Source of the DNA: Halomonas campaniensis
GTDB lineage: Bacteria > Pseudomonadota > Gammaproteobacteria > Pseudomonadales > Halomonadaceae
DNA: 57,343 nucleotides
Direction: 5' to 3'
Assembly: GCF_002211105.1 (NCBI RefSeq)
Contig: NZ_JPUA01000025.1
Coordinates: 22,799-80,141, forward strand
This document shows, piece by piece, positions 48,160 to 57,343 of this stretch (the first letter of the stretch is position 1; the number at the start of each line of letters is the position of its first letter). Under the pieces are notes generated by a model. It saw only the letters and a program-made list of their open reading frames with translations, was not told the DNA's origin and did no database searches. Both the position numbers and the translations under genes were made by a program.

Positions 48160-49308
48160 ATGCGTCTACTTCACACCGCTGATTGGCACCTGGGGCGGCT
48201 GTTCCACAACCTTTCTCTGCTGGATGATCAGCGCCATGTGCTCGATCAACTTATCGAGATCATCGACCGGGAGAACGTCGATGCGGTGCTGATCGCGGGC
48301 GATATCTACGACCGCTCGGTGCCACCCTCTGCGGCGGTAACGCTGCTGGATGAGGTGCTCCACGCTCTCTGCGAGGAGCGCAAACTACCGGTGGTTATGA
48401 TCTCGGGCAACCACGACGGTGCCGAGCGGCTGCGCTTTGGTGCGCGCCATCTGCGCCAGGCCGGGCTACATATCCTTTCCGACTTAGCTGATTTTGACAC
48501 CCCCGTCACATTGACGATCAAGGGGTGTGAGGTCGATGTGTTTGGCATTCCCTACGCCGACCCCGAACATGTACGCAGCCAGTTTAACGTTGATGTACGC
48601 GATTTTGACGCTGCCCACCGCTATTTGGTTGAACGTATCGAAGAGCAGCGCCACCCCGCACGCCCCTGCATACTAATGAGCCACTGCTTTGTGGATGGCG
48701 GTAGTGCTTCGGATTCAGAACGCCCGCTGACCCTGGGCGGCGCCGAAAGCGTCGCCTGGGAGCCGATGCAAGGCTTTGATTACGTAGCGCTTGGCCACCT
48801 GCATGGCCCCCAGTACCGCGGTGGCGAGCATATTCGCTACAGCGGCTCGCTGCTCAAATACAGCTTTTCCGAAGCCAGCCAGCGTAAAGGCGTAACGCTG
48901 GTGGATCTCGACGCGTCCGGCGTCGCTCGGATTGAACAGGTTCCGTTACTACCCAGCCGTGAAGTGCGCGTACTAGAGGGCGAGATTGATGCATTGATTG
49001 CCCAGGGGCGAACAGACCCGCAAGCTGATGACTATCTGCTGGTGAGGCTTACCGATCGTCACGCCATTCTCGACCCCATGGGCAAGTTGCGTGAGGTGTA
49101 TCCCAACGTGCTGCACCTGGAGAAGCCTGGCATGCTGGATGCCCGTGGTAATCAGCAGCTCGACCGTGAGCGGCTAAAGTTCAGCACCCTGGATATGTTC
49201 AGCGACTTCTTCGCCCAGACCAGTGGTGAGCCCCTGACCGACCAACAAACCGAGGCGATAAGCACACTAATAGGCGAGCTTAGCCGTGATGAAGAGGCTC
49301 AGGGATGA
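48160..49308 (+). CDS. sbcD: Exonuclease SbcCD subunit D
   Basis: A 382-residue Mre11-type phosphoesterase with all metal-binding motifs: HTADWHLG, GDIYDR, SGNHDG, MSHCF and ALGHLHGPQ. With SbcC it cleaves hairpins and covalently blocked DNA ends. I chose the ATG at 48160, giving the standard MRLLHTADWH start; a TTG six codons upstream is less likely. It overlaps sbcC by four bases. Confidence 0.95.
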   Translation: MRLLHTADWHLGRLFHNLSLLDDQRHVLDQLIEIIDRENVDAVLIAGDIYDRSVPPSAAVTLLDEVLHALCEERKLPVVMISGNHDGAERLRFGARHLRQAGLHILSDLADFDTPVTLTIKGCEVDVFGIPYADPEHVRSQFNVDVRDFDAAHRYLVERIEEQRHPARPCILMSHCFVDGGSASDSERPLTLGGAESVAWEPMQGFDYVALGHLHGPQYRGGEHIRYSGSLLKYSFSEASQRKGVTLVDLDASGVARIEQVPLLPSREVRVLEGEIDALIAQGRTDPQADDYLLVRLTDRHAILDPMGKLREVYPNVLHLEKPGMLDARGNQQLDRERLKFSTLDMFSDFFAQTSGEPLTDQQTEAISTLIGELSRDEEAQG

Positions 49309-52300
49309 CACCGCTAACCCTTACCATCCAGGCGTTTGGGCCCTTTGCGGGCAGTGAGACCATCGATTTCACTGCCCTGGGCAGAAGTCCGCTGTTTCTG
49401 ATTAATGGTCCCACCGGCGCCGGTAAAAGCTCGATTCTCGATGCGCTCTGTTTTGCGCTCTACGGCCAGACCACGGGCAATGAGCGTGATCCGGCGCAGA
49501 TGCGCTGCGACCAGGCCGATGCCTCCCTGCTAACCGAAGTGACGCTGGACTTTCGCCTGCGGGGTGTGGATTACCGGGTGCGCCGGGTTCCCCAGCAGGA
49601 GCGCCCCAAAGCCCGCGGCGAAGGCACCACCACTCATAACGCGGAAGCCCAGCTGTGGCGATTAAAAGCCGATGGTGATGTAGAGACCTGCCTGGTGGCG
49701 CGCAAGGTCAACGATGCCACCGCCGAGCTACAAACCCTGATCGGCCTGGATGCCAACCAGTTTCGCCAAGTGATGGTGCTCCCCCAGGGCAAGTTTCGTG
49801 AACTGCTGCTGGCAGGCTCCAAAGAGCGCGAAGTGATTTTCTCCCAGCTGTTTCAAACCCAGATTTTTCAGCGAATCGAAGAACGCCTGCGCACCCAGGC
49901 CAATCAAATCGAGCGGGCAGTGAGTGATCATCGCCAGCATATCAGTGGCATCCTCGCCGGGGGAGAGCTTGAGAGCGAAGCCGCGTTAGGGCAAGAGCTT
50001 GAAGCGCTGACACCCCAGGTAGACCAAGCGCGGCAACGCTTTGAAACCGCCCAGCAGCAGCGACGTAGCGCCGAAAAGCAGCGTGATGAGGCCATGGCAC
50101 TGCAGCGCCAATTTGAGGCCCGGGATCAGCTGGCGGCGGATAAAGCCCGCCATCTTGAGCAGCACGCTGAGATAGAAAGCTGTAAGGAGCGTTTAGCGCA
50201 AAGCACCCACGCCCAGGCGCTGCGCCCACAGAGAGCTGCCTTAGACCAAGCGCAGCAGACGCTGAACACCGCCCAGGCCGAGCAGCGACTGGCGCAAGCC
50301 GCGTTAGCCACACAACGTACTAACGCAGAGCAGGCGCAGCAGGCGTTAGAAGTGGCACGCCAGCGTCAGGCAGAGCTCCCCGCCCTCCGGGAACGGCATC
50401 GGCAATTGGGCGAATTTATTCATAAAAGCCAGCAGTTAAGCGAGTTGCAGGCGCGTTTTAAAACGGTGCAGGCCACCTGGCAACACGCTGATAGTGCGCT
50501 CAAGCGTGATGAGGCGCAGCTAGACAATATTCGCCAGCAGGGCGAAGCGATTAGCGTTAATCTGGAACGCTTACAGACAGAGTTTCAGCAACTGGCCAGC
50601 GCCCCCGCTGAGCTAAGCCGCCATAACGACCTGCTGACCCAGCGCCAAGAGCTGGATGAACTCGCCCGGCAAGCGCGTGAGTTAACCAGCCAACAGCAGC
50701 AGGCGACAGAGACACTCAACCGTCTGCAAAGCGAAGCAGAGCACGCGCAACTCCACGCCACTGAGCAGGAGATGCGCTGGCACCAGGGGCAGGCCGCACT
50801 GTTAGCGCTTACTCTTGAACAGGATGTGCCCTGCCCGGTGTGTGGCAGCCTGGAGCATCCAGCCCCAGCGGTTGATAGTGCCAATGTGGTCAGTCAGGCG
50901 CAGGTTGAAGAAGCCAGGATGGCGCAAGAGCAGGCCCGCCAAGCGCGTCAGGGTGCCGAACGTCATCACCATCAGCTCACTCAGCAGATTAACTACAATA
51001 CAGAACAGGCCCAGCGGCTTGCCCAACAGTTGGGCGAGTGGGCTAGTCACCCGCTGGCTGAGCTGCAAAATGCCTGCGAAGGCTTGCGCCGCCAAGTGCA
51101 GCGCCGGGAAAGCGTTGAACGTGAGATTAGCCAGCAGAACACCGCTCGCGAAGCGCTGCGCCGCGAGTGGGGCGCGCTGGATAAGCAGCTTAAAACCCAG
51201 CGTTCCGAGGTGGAGAAGGCGAAAGAGGAGGCGTTACGCCTGGAGAGTCAGCGCGATCAGCTGAGCCAATCGCTGCCTGAAGATGCCCGCGACCCTGAGG
51301 CAATGCGCCGAACCCTCACTGAGCTTGAACACCAGATCGCACAACTTGAAAAAGCCTGGGAGAGCGCCCAGCAGATGCTCTCGACCAGCCAAACCCAGCT
51401 GGCCCGGGCGGAAGAGCAGCTACGCGGCGCGAACGAGCGAATCGAACGTAGTGAGCAGACGCTAAAGCAGGTGCAAACAGAGTGGCAAACTGCCCTGCAG
51501 GCTAGTCCCTTTGGTGATGAGGCGGCGTTTCAGGCTGCGCAGTTGGATGATGCTCAGCGTCAAGAGTTGACTCGGCAAGTAGAGGCGTACCAACGCCGCC
51601 TGGCCGAGCTTGAAGGCGCGCTGGAGAACTACCAAACCCAGCTTGCGGAAAAAACGCCGCCAAATATGGCCGCGCTGAACAGCCTAGCCGAGGCGGCCCA
51701 GGTCGAAGAGAACACCCAGCTAGAGGCGTGGCGGGGGCTGGATGGGAGGCTGACCACGCTGCGAGGCATTCGTCAAAAGCTTGCGACTGCCCAAACGGCG
51801 CAGGCAGAGCTCGAAGCCCAGTATCAGCTGTGGGGCACGCTCAGCGAGGTTGCTAACGGCCGTACGGGGCACCGTATTAGCCTGCAGCGTTTTGTGCTGG
51901 GAGTGTTGCTGGATGACGTATTGATTCAAGCTTCGGAGCGGTTGGTACGCATGAGCCGCGGGCGTTATCAGTTGGTGCGCCGGGAAGATCCCTCCAAAGG
52001 TAACAGAGCCTCAGGGCTGGAGCTTGATGTGGCCGACACCTACACCGGTAAGAACCGTTCGGTAGCGACACTCTCAGGCGGGGAGTCGTTTATGGCCGCG
52101 CTCTCGCTGGCGCTAGGGCTCTCGGATGTAGTGCAGGCGTACGCTGGCGGCATTCAACTGGATACGCTATTCATCGATGAGGGCTTTGGCAGCCTGGATC
52201 AGGATGCGCTGGATCAAGCCATTGCCATGCTCAGCGAACTGCAAATGGGCGGGCGCATGATCGGCGTGATCTCCCATGTCAGCGAACTCAAAGAGCAAAT

Positions 52301-52370
52301 GCCAGTCCGTATAGACGTGCGTGCCAGCCGGCAGGGGAGCTCAGTGGAAGTAAAGGGCGCACTTCTTTAA
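49305..52370 (+). CDS. sbcC: Exonuclease SbcCD subunit C
   Basis: A 1021-residue SMC-like ATPase. Walker A is NGPTGAGKSS near residue 36. Two long coiled coils, very rich in Gln, Ala, Glu and Arg, flank a zinc-hook motif CPVC near residue 510. The C-terminal lobe has the signature TLSGGESFMAALSLALGL and Walker B TLFIDEGFGSLD. It tethers DNA and powers SbcD. Length is normal and no interruption is seen. Confidence 0.95.
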   Translation: MTPLTLTIQAFGPFAGSETIDFTALGRSPLFLINGPTGAGKSSILDALCFALYGQTTGNERDPAQMRCDQADASLLTEVTLDFRLRGVDYRVRRVPQQERPKARGEGTTTHNAEAQLWRLKADGDVETCLVARKVNDATAELQTLIGLDANQFRQVMVLPQGKFRELLLAGSKEREVIFSQLFQTQIFQRIEERLRTQANQIERAVSDHRQHISGILAGGELESEAALGQELEALTPQVDQARQRFETAQQQRRSAEKQRDEAMALQRQFEARDQLAADKARHLEQHAEIESCKERLAQSTHAQALRPQRAALDQAQQTLNTAQAEQRLAQAALATQRTNAEQAQQALEVARQRQAELPALRERHRQLGEFIHKSQQLSELQARFKTVQATWQHADSALKRDEAQLDNIRQQGEAISVNLERLQTEFQQLASAPAELSRHNDLLTQRQELDELARQARELTSQQQQATETLNRLQSEAEHAQLHATEQEMRWHQGQAALLALTLEQDVPCPVCGSLEHPAPAVDSANVVSQAQVEEARMAQEQARQARQGAERHHHQLTQQINYNTEQAQRLAQQLGEWASHPLAELQNACEGLRRQVQRRESVEREISQQNTAREALRREWGALDKQLKTQRSEVEKAKEEALRLESQRDQLSQSLPEDARDPEAMRRTLTELEHQIAQLEKAWESAQQMLSTSQTQLARAEEQLRGANERIERSEQTLKQVQTEWQTALQASPFGDEAAFQAAQLDDAQRQELTRQVEAYQRRLAELEGALENYQTQLAEKTPPNMAALNSLAEAAQVEENTQLEAWRGLDGRLTTLRGIRQKLATAQTAQAELEAQYQLWGTLSEVANGRTGHRISLQRFVLGVLLDDVLIQASERLVRMSRGRYQLVRREDPSKGNRASGLELDVADTYTGKNRSVATLSGGESFMAALSLALGLSDVVQAYAGGIQLDTLFIDEGFGSLDQDALDQAIAMLSELQMGGRMIGVISHVSELKEQMPVRIDVRASRQGSSVEVKGALL

Positions 52371-52506
52371 CGCTTAACGCCGCATGGCCGATTGCAGGCA
52401 GTTTTCCTCCAAGGCCTGGTTCATGCTGCGTTCATATAGAATGTTTTATAAAGTGACTTAATCGTCAAACGAGCTCTGAAGATACTATCTACTTAGGAGT
52501 ACAAGG

Positions 52507-53250
52507 ATGAACGCAAGCAAAATTTTACAGCAGCTGATGCAGCAAGCTGGCGGAAGTCAGAAGGGCGGCAGTGGCAGTGGTGTTGATGTTAAAGGCATGC
52601 TGAGCGGGCTCTCTAAGCAGCTAGGCAGTGGCAGCAGTGGTCAAGGTGGCGGCTCCTCCAGTGGCTTCGATGTTAAGAGCCTGCTCGGTGGCGGCGCCAT
52701 GGGTATGTTGGTCGGCTCCAAACGCGGCCGCAGCATGGGCGGTAAAGCGCTGAAATACGGCGCCATTGCTGGGGTGGGCGTGCTGGCGTGGAAAGCGTGG
52801 CAGAGCTCCCAGGCGGCAAAAAATGGCAATGCCCAGCAAAATACGGCCCAGAATGCGCCAGAGGGCGAGCGAGTAGAAGTGCTTAGCGGTGAGTACCAGG
52901 AGCGCCGCAGCCTGGAGTTACTGCAAGCGATGATTATGGCTGCCCGGGCCGATGGCCATATTGATGAGCAGGAGCAGGCGCTGATTACCGAGCAGATTGA
53001 TGCCCTGGGTGCCGACCAGGAGATGCATAACTGGGTGGAGCAGCAGCTAAAAGCACCGCTGGATGCCCAAGCGCTGGCCCGCGAAGCGGACTCCCCTCAA
53101 GCGGCCCGGGAAATGTACCTGATCAGCGTGGCCGTGACCGATGATCAAAACCCCATGGAGCGCGCCTGGCTCGACCAGTTAGCCAGTGCGCTTAACTTAC
53201 CCAAAGAGATGACTGACGAACTTGAGCGTCAAGCGCAGCAGGCGGGTTAA
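52507..53250 (+). CDS. DUF533/TerB-like protein (YebE type)
   Basis: A 247-residue protein. The first 70 residues are Gly/Ser-rich low complexity. A hydrophobic segment around residues 77-97 (GAIAGVGVLAWKAWQSS) may insert in the membrane. The C-terminal half is a TerB-like helical domain with the acidic pattern ARADGHIDEQEQALI and AVTDDQNPMERAWLDQLA typical of DUF533. Function is unknown across the family. AGGAG lies upstream, and the stop overlaps pgpA by one base (TAATG), so the two are coupled. Confidence 0.85.
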   Translation: MNASKILQQLMQQAGGSQKGGSGSGVDVKGMLSGLSKQLGSGSSGQGGGSSSGFDVKSLLGGGAMGMLVGSKRGRSMGGKALKYGAIAGVGVLAWKAWQSSQAAKNGNAQQNTAQNAPEGERVEVLSGEYQERRSLELLQAMIMAARADGHIDEQEQALITEQIDALGADQEMHNWVEQQLKAPLDAQALAREADSPQAAREMYLISVAVTDDQNPMERAWLDQLASALNLPKEMTDELERQAQQAG

Positions 53251-53738
53251 TGCTGGATACGGTTAATTTTTGGCTAGCTACCGGCTTTGGGCTGGGGCTA
53301 GCGCCGATGGCGCCGGGTACCTTTGGCTCGCTGCTGGGCATCCCTCTGGCGTGGTGGCTGTTAAGCCGTCAGCTAGGTCAGCAAGGCGCTATCATGGCAA
53401 CGCTGCTGCTACTTGCGATACCGGTTTGCCACGTCGCTGCCCGGCACTACGCCGGGTTGGATCATGGCAGTATCGTTGCCGATGAATATGTGGCGTTTCC
53501 GTTGGCGGTAATCGGGTTGCAGGCAGCACGCCACCCGCTGGTTATGGCGCTGGCATTCGGTGTTTACCGCTTTTTCGACGCGCTGAAGCCGCCGCCGATT
53601 CATCTGGCAGAGTATGTTCATGGCGGTTTTGGCATTGTCTTGGATGATGTTATCGCGGCGTTGGTGACCTGGGTGGTAATAGCGATTGGGCTAAAGCTTT
53701 GGCAGCGTCGAACCTCTGGGCAACAGTTAAACTCATGA
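53250..53738 (+). CDS. pgpA: Phosphatidylglycerophosphatase A
   Basis: A 162-residue membrane enzyme that dephosphorylates phosphatidylglycerophosphate. Family motifs are visible: GLGLAPMAPGTFGSLLGIPL near residue 15, IVADEYVAFPLAV near residue 75 and the C-terminal GGFGIVLDDVIAAL. It overlaps the DUF533 gene by one base, so its expression follows that gene. Location is the inner membrane. Confidence 0.92.
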   Translation: MLDTVNFWLATGFGLGLAPMAPGTFGSLLGIPLAWWLLSRQLGQQGAIMATLLLLAIPVCHVAARHYAGLDHGSIVADEYVAFPLAVIGLQAARHPLVMALAFGVYRFFDALKPPPIHLAEYVHGGFGIVLDDVIAALVTWVVIAIGLKLWQRRTSGQQLNS

Positions 53739-53754
53739 TGCTTGCAACGAAAAA

Positions 53755-53788
53755 AGCGCCGCTAGCCTGATGAAAAGCTAGCGGCGCT
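53755..53788. terminator. Bidirectional terminator between pgpA and the aldehyde dehydrogenase
   Basis: AGCGCCGCTAGC pairs perfectly with GCTAGCGGCGCT across a ten-base loop. It is preceded by an A run, which becomes a T run for the opposite strand, so it can end both convergent transcripts. Confidence 0.85.
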
Positions 53789-53824
53789 CTCGGTTATCAC
53801 TCACGATTTTGAGCGCTTACAGCC

Positions 53825-55207
53825 TTACTCTTGAACGACAATCACCGACTTGGCATTGACGAACTCGTGCATGCCGAAGCCGCCGTGCTCGCGACCGTAA
53901 CCGGAGTTTTTAACGCCGCCGAAAGGCATTTCCGGGGTAGCAACACCAAAGCCGTTGATAAACACCATGCCGGTATCAAAGTACTTGCTGGCTAGCTCGG
54001 TGGCGCGTTTCACATCTTTAGAGATGATGCCGCCGCCCAGGCCGTAACGGCTGTCGTTGGCAATGCGCATGGCATCTTCGTCATCTTTGGCACGAATCAG
54101 CGCAGCGACGGGGCCAAACAGCTCGTCGTCGTAAGCGGGCTGGCCGGGAGTCACGTTATCCAGCACGGTGACCGGGTAAAACGCGCCCTTACCGGATGGC
54201 TTTTCGCCACCGCAGAGAATCTTCGCGCCTTTGCGCACGCTCTCTTCCACTTGGTCGTGGAGATCATCGCGCAGATCCAGGCGGGCCATCGGGCCCAGGT
54301 CGCTGTCTTCTTGGGTCGGGTCACCCGCTTTAAGCGACTGCATGCGTTCTACATAGCGCTTTTTAAACGTTTCGTAGTTCTTTTCAGTGACCACAAAACG
54401 CTTGGCCGCGACGCAGGTTTGACCGCCGTTGTAGACGCGCCCCTGTACGCAGGTGTCGATAGCGACATCCATATCGGCGTCATCGAGCACCAGGTAGGCG
54501 TCGTTAGAGCCCAGTTCAAGCACCGTCTTTTTAAGGTGCTCAGCCGCTTTACCAGCGACTTTACGGCCTGCGCCATCGCTACCCGTTAGCGTTACGCCAC
54601 GTACCGCAGAATGAGCAATCACCTCATCAGACACATCGTGAGAGATCACCAGTGTACGGAAGACGTTTTCCGGAAGACCCGCTTCGCGGTAGATTTTTTC
54701 CAACAATAGGCCACTGCCAGTCACGTTTTCAGCGTGTTTCAGCAGCACGCCGTTACCTGCCATAAGATTAGCGATGGAGTAACGGATCACCTGATACGCC
54801 GGGAAGTTCCAGGGCTGAATGCCGTAGATCACACCCATGGGTGAGTAGGTCACGAAACCGCGCTCGCCATTGCCAGGCTGGCGCTCTTCGTCGGCCAGTT
54901 TTTTCGGGCCGTGCTCAGCGGTGTAGTCACAGATACCGGTACACAGATCCACTTCCTGGCGGGCCTGAGAAGGCAGTTTGCCCATCTCTTTGACCATCAG
55001 GTCGGCAAGCTCGTCTTTATGCTTTTGCAGCGCCTGGCCAATGGCTTTGACCGTTTTAGCGCGGCTTTCCAGGGACTCTAAGCGCCAATCGAGAAACGCC
55101 TCGTAGCAGGCGTCCACTACCTGTTTGGCTTCCGCGCTGCTCATTAGCGTATAGGTTTCGAGGGTTTCACCATTGGTGGGATTGATCGTCTTAATACTGT
55201 TGCTCAT
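53825..55207 (-). CDS. Succinate-semialdehyde dehydrogenase-like aldehyde dehydrogenase
   Basis: A 460-residue NAD(P)-dependent aldehyde dehydrogenase. The catalytic Glu is in LELGSNDAYLVL and the catalytic Cys in YNGGQTCVAAKRF. The 460-residue length and the EMGKLPSQA and GVIYGIQPWNFP motifs match the Sad/GabD-like group that oxidises succinate semialdehyde. A good AGGAG lies upstream of the ATG. It would fit GABA or related amine breakdown, but no partner transaminase is adjacent. Substrate is inferred from family only. Confidence 0.88.
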   Translation of the reverse strand: MSNSIKTINPTNGETLETYTLMSSAEAKQVVDACYEAFLDWRLESLESRAKTVKAIGQALQKHKDELADLMVKEMGKLPSQARQEVDLCTGICDYTAEHGPKKLADEERQPGNGERGFVTYSPMGVIYGIQPWNFPAYQVIRYSIANLMAGNGVLLKHAENVTGSGLLLEKIYREAGLPENVFRTLVISHDVSDEVIAHSAVRGVTLTGSDGAGRKVAGKAAEHLKKTVLELGSNDAYLVLDDADMDVAIDTCVQGRVYNGGQTCVAAKRFVVTEKNYETFKKRYVERMQSLKAGDPTQEDSDLGPMARLDLRDDLHDQVEESVRKGAKILCGGEKPSGKGAFYPVTVLDNVTPGQPAYDDELFGPVAALIRAKDDEDAMRIANDSRYGLGGGIISKDVKRATELASKYFDTGMVFINGFGVATPEMPFGGVKNSGYGREHGGFGMHEFVNAKSVIVVQE

Positions 55208-55409
55208 AAGATCTCCTATCTATTGATCAACGTGGGGTCACAGCGTCCAGCTCCAGGACGCCTAATAAACCAACCGGTCTATTTCTTGCGTAAGGTCACT
55301 GTAGTACAAAAAGAGCGACCATGCATAACATTAGCGTTACCTTTCCGGCAGTGAGTAAAGCAAACAGTTCAACCAATTAGTCTAGTCAATGTGTAAGCCG
55401 TAACACCTG

Positions 55410-56030
55410 CTACTCAAACGTAGGCCCGCCGGCTTCTTCACCCCATACTTCTTCCAGGCGGCCATCACGACCACAGCTGTAGCGGTAAAATTTATAGCGC
55501 ACCGGGTTCTTTTGGTAATAGTCCTGATGGTACTCCTCGGCAGGCCAGAAGGTGGTGGCGGGTACTACTTGGGTGGCAATCTCCCGGTCAAAGCGTTCTT
55601 CCATTTCCGCTTTGGACGCTTCGGCCAGTTCGCGCTGCTCGTCGTCATGATAGAAGATCGCCGAGCGGTATTGGTCGCCCACATCACAGAATTGACGGTC
55701 GACCGCAAAGGGGTCGATGTTGCGCCAGAAGATTTCTAATAGCTGTTCGTAGCTGATCTGCTCGGGGTCGTATTCGATTTGCACGACTTCAGCATGGCCA
55801 GTACCGCCCTGGGAGATTTCTTCGTAGCTGGGGTTCTCTAGCTCGCCGCCGATATAGCCGGAAATGGTGGCAGTGACGCCGGGTTGGTTATCGTACGGCG
55901 GTTCCATACACCAGAAGCAGCCACCGGCAAAAGTCGCTTCAGAGGAGTGGGCTTGAAGCGAAGGGCTGGCTAGGCCAGCGGCAGCCAACACGCTAAGCGT
56001 AAATGTGCGAAGAGGGGGCAGACGGATCAT
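55410..56030 (-). CDS. msrA: Exported peptide methionine sulfoxide reductase MsrA
   Basis: A 206-residue MsrA with a signal peptide at residues 1 to about 28 (cleavage after LQA), so it is likely periplasmic; cytosolic MsrA lacks one. The catalytic motif GGCFWCMEPPYD follows near residue 38. Further Cys residues in DRQFCDVGDQYR and RYSCGRDGR may resolve the sulfenate. I chose the ATG at 56030 because GGAG lies eight bases upstream; a GTG three codons earlier overlaps that site. It repairs oxidised methionine in envelope proteins. Confidence 0.9.
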   Translation of the reverse strand: MIRLPPLRTFTLSVLAAAGLASPSLQAHSSEATFAGGCFWCMEPPYDNQPGVTATISGYIGGELENPSYEEISQGGTGHAEVVQIEYDPEQISYEQLLEIFWRNIDPFAVDRQFCDVGDQYRSAIFYHDDEQRELAEASKAEMEERFDREIATQVVPATTFWPAEEYHQDYYQKNPVRYKFYRYSCGRDGRLEEVWGEEAGGPTFE

Positions 56031-56128
56031 TGCAAGCACTCCGGTGGAGGGGCGAGTTACTGCTTATTTTATTAGTGAGCTGATTAGTCGCTTGGTGTTC
56101 CTTTTCCTTACAGTCCCTTTATCACTAC

Positions 56129-57037
56129 CTAGCCTAGACGATGAGGCCATACCTCATCCAGCGTGCTAAGCGCCGCGTTAACGGTGGGTTCGTTGGTGCT
56201 TTCATGACGCCAGATAAAGCTTAATGCGCAGGGCAGGCGAATATTGTCCGCCACTGTCAAGCCACTCTCCTGGCGCTCGGTCATCGCTAGGGCGTCCCGG
56301 GCCAGGCTTAAGCCAACGCCTGCGCGCACCAGATCCAACATACAGGCCTCTTGATCCACTTGGGCTACTCGATTGGGCACTGCGCCGCTCGGTGCCAGCG
56401 CCTGCTTTAACAGCCGGTAGTGGGCGGAGTCTTGGGGCGTCACAATCCATGGCAGCGTGGCCAGATGCTCCCAACGGGTGTCAGTAAGTCGATTTTCCCA
56501 CCCCGCAGGGGCAATCACATGGTAATCAAAGTGGGTTAGCTCACGCCAAGTGAGCCCTCCATGCTCTTGGCCCGATCCTTCGTCGGGCGGCGCCAGATAA
56601 AAGCCGACATCCAAATCGCCTTGTTCAATGCGATTAAGCACGCTGCCGCTCATGCCATGGTGCAGCTCGGTTTCTAACTGGGGCGCACGGGCCATCAGGC
56701 GGCTTAGAAACGCCCCCAGGCGGAGAAATTCCGGGTCAACAATAGTGCCGATTGAGAGCTTGCCGCGCAGCGTGCTATGTAGCGTTCCTGCGGTCTGTTC
56801 AAACGCCTGGGCGCTGGCCAGGGCTTTTTCAGCGGCAGGTAGCAGCGCATGGCCGTCGGCCGTCAAGGCAAGGCCCTGAGGGCGGCGGCTAAACAGCGTG
56901 AGGCTCAAATTGGCCTGTAGCTGCTTCAACTTTAGGCTAATAGCCGGTTGCGTCAGGTGTAGCTGCTCTGCAGCTCGCGACACGCTACCCGTTCGTGCCA
57001 CGGCCACAAAGGCGCGCAGCGTGGCGTACTCTTGCAT
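56129..57037 (-). CDS. LysR-family regulator divergent from the mmsA-like gene
   Basis: A 302-residue LysR-type regulator. The helix-turn-helix is at about residues 15-40 (TGSVSRAAEQLHLTQPAISL) and the effector domain covers the rest. I chose the ATG at 57037 because GAGG lies six bases upstream; a TTG four codons earlier is less likely. It is divergent from a methylmalonate-semialdehyde dehydrogenase-like gene, 152 bases away, which is the usual arrangement of a LysR regulator and its target. The inducer is unknown. Confidence 0.88.
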   Translation of the reverse strand: MQEYATLRAFVAVARTGSVSRAAEQLHLTQPAISLKLKQLQANLSLTLFSRRPQGLALTADGHALLPAAEKALASAQAFEQTAGTLHSTLRGKLSIGTIVDPEFLRLGAFLSRLMARAPQLETELHHGMSGSVLNRIEQGDLDVGFYLAPPDEGSGQEHGGLTWRELTHFDYHVIAPAGWENRLTDTRWEHLATLPWIVTPQDSAHYRLLKQALAPSGAVPNRVAQVDQEACMLDLVRAGVGLSLARDALAMTERQESGLTVADNIRLPCALSFIWRHESTNEPTVNAALSTLDEVWPHRLG

Positions 57038-57189
57038 AATTAGCCTCAAATACTTGTCATGATATTAGTAGAGCTTATAACTGGCTTTTAAATAACTCAA
57101 TTGATCCGTTCGCTGGGCCCAGTAGGCTAGGCTGAAGGTAAGCTCTCTGCACATCCTCTCGGCGTGCGTTCTTAAAAACAGGTACTCCC

Positions 57190-57343
57190 ATGACAACTAT
57201 GACAACTACAGCGATTCAGCACTTTATTAATGGTCAGGTCACCGCTGGTGAGTCTGCTCAATCTCAAGACGTTTTTAACCCCGCCACTGGCCGAGTTACC
57301 GGCCGTGTATCGCTAGCTTCCCCGGCGGATGTCAATACGGCGG
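57190..57343 (+). CDS. mmsA: N-terminus of a methylmalonate-semialdehyde dehydrogenase-like enzyme (partial)
   Basis: The 51 codons visible before the window edge read like the start of CoA-acylating aldehyde dehydrogenases: IQHFINGQVTAGES, then VFNPATGRVTGRVSLAS. An AGG lies about seven bases before the ATG; a second in-frame ATG at 57199 is possible. Such enzymes act in valine, beta-alanine and, in some Halomonas strains, 3-hydroxypropionate or DMSP breakdown. The rest of the gene lies outside the window, so the symbol is provisional. Confidence 0.7.
   Translation, partial: MTTMTTTAIQHFINGQVTAGESAQSQDVFNPATGRVTGRVSLASPADVNTA

Noticed and set aside
49900..51800. Apparent repeats within sbcC
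   Set aside because: The Gln/Ala/Arg-rich periodicity is the coiled coil of SbcC, not a DNA repeat or tandem duplication.

Overview
The window looks like a chromosome segment of a halophilic gammaproteobacterium, most likely Halomonas or a close relative. I infer this from the protein families and their acidic composition (YceI, TRAP transporters, SstT, SbcCD, PncC-NadE, PgpA, Fur-controlled siderophore uptake) and from moderate-to-high GC. No rRNA, CRISPR array, transposase or integrase is visible.

Layout. (1) 1-841: the tail of an upstream gene, a YceI-like exported protein on the minus strand, and a tRNA with anticodon CAT. (2) 842-10624: an accessory island beside the tRNA. Just after the tRNA lies a 26-nt copy of its anticodon arm in which only the 7-nt loop is inverted. 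Then comes a tightly packed operon of an MmeI-like DNA methyltransferase without a recognisable nuclease motif, a RhuM-family protein, an SF2 helicase and a GIY-YIG nuclease. A separate SF1 (UvrD-like) helicase and a HigBA-type toxin-antitoxin remnant follow. (3) 10624-16790: azlCD amino-acid exporter genes (minus strand), then dctP-tetR-dctQ-dctM and an amidohydrolase, which together form an import-and-hydrolyse unit. (4) 16855-18440: two paralogous Crp/Fnr-type regulators, each preceded by a shared 16-nt palindromic motif. (5) 18900-29661: iron acquisition, with a FhuA/FoxA-like receptor, a serine hydrolase, a FitAB toxin-antitoxin pair, a siderophore ABC transporter and a second receptor, with Fur-box-like sites. 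(6) 29734-31333: a second azlCD pair with an XRE-cupin regulator. (7) 31463-35025: an MFS transporter, SstT and two small uncharacterised proteins. (8) 35167-43764: a 2865-residue cyclic beta-1,2-glucan synthase (NdvB/Cgs type), preceded by the same 16-nt motif found at the Crp/Fnr genes. (9) 43933-57343: mostly housekeeping and metabolism, with a CDP-alcohol phosphatidyltransferase, a DASS transporter, pncC, nadE, sbcDC, a DUF533 protein, pgpA, a succinate-semialdehyde dehydrogenase, an exported MsrA, a LysR regulator and the start of a divergent mmsA-like gene.

The strongest candidate for an undescribed system is the methyltransferase-RhuM-helicase-GIY-YIG operon. It has the parts of a restriction-modification machine, with modification, translocation and cleavage on separate polypeptides. 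The neighbouring SF1 helicase may or may not belong to it. A second lead is the shared operator-like motif linking the Crp/Fnr pair to the cyclic glucan synthase.
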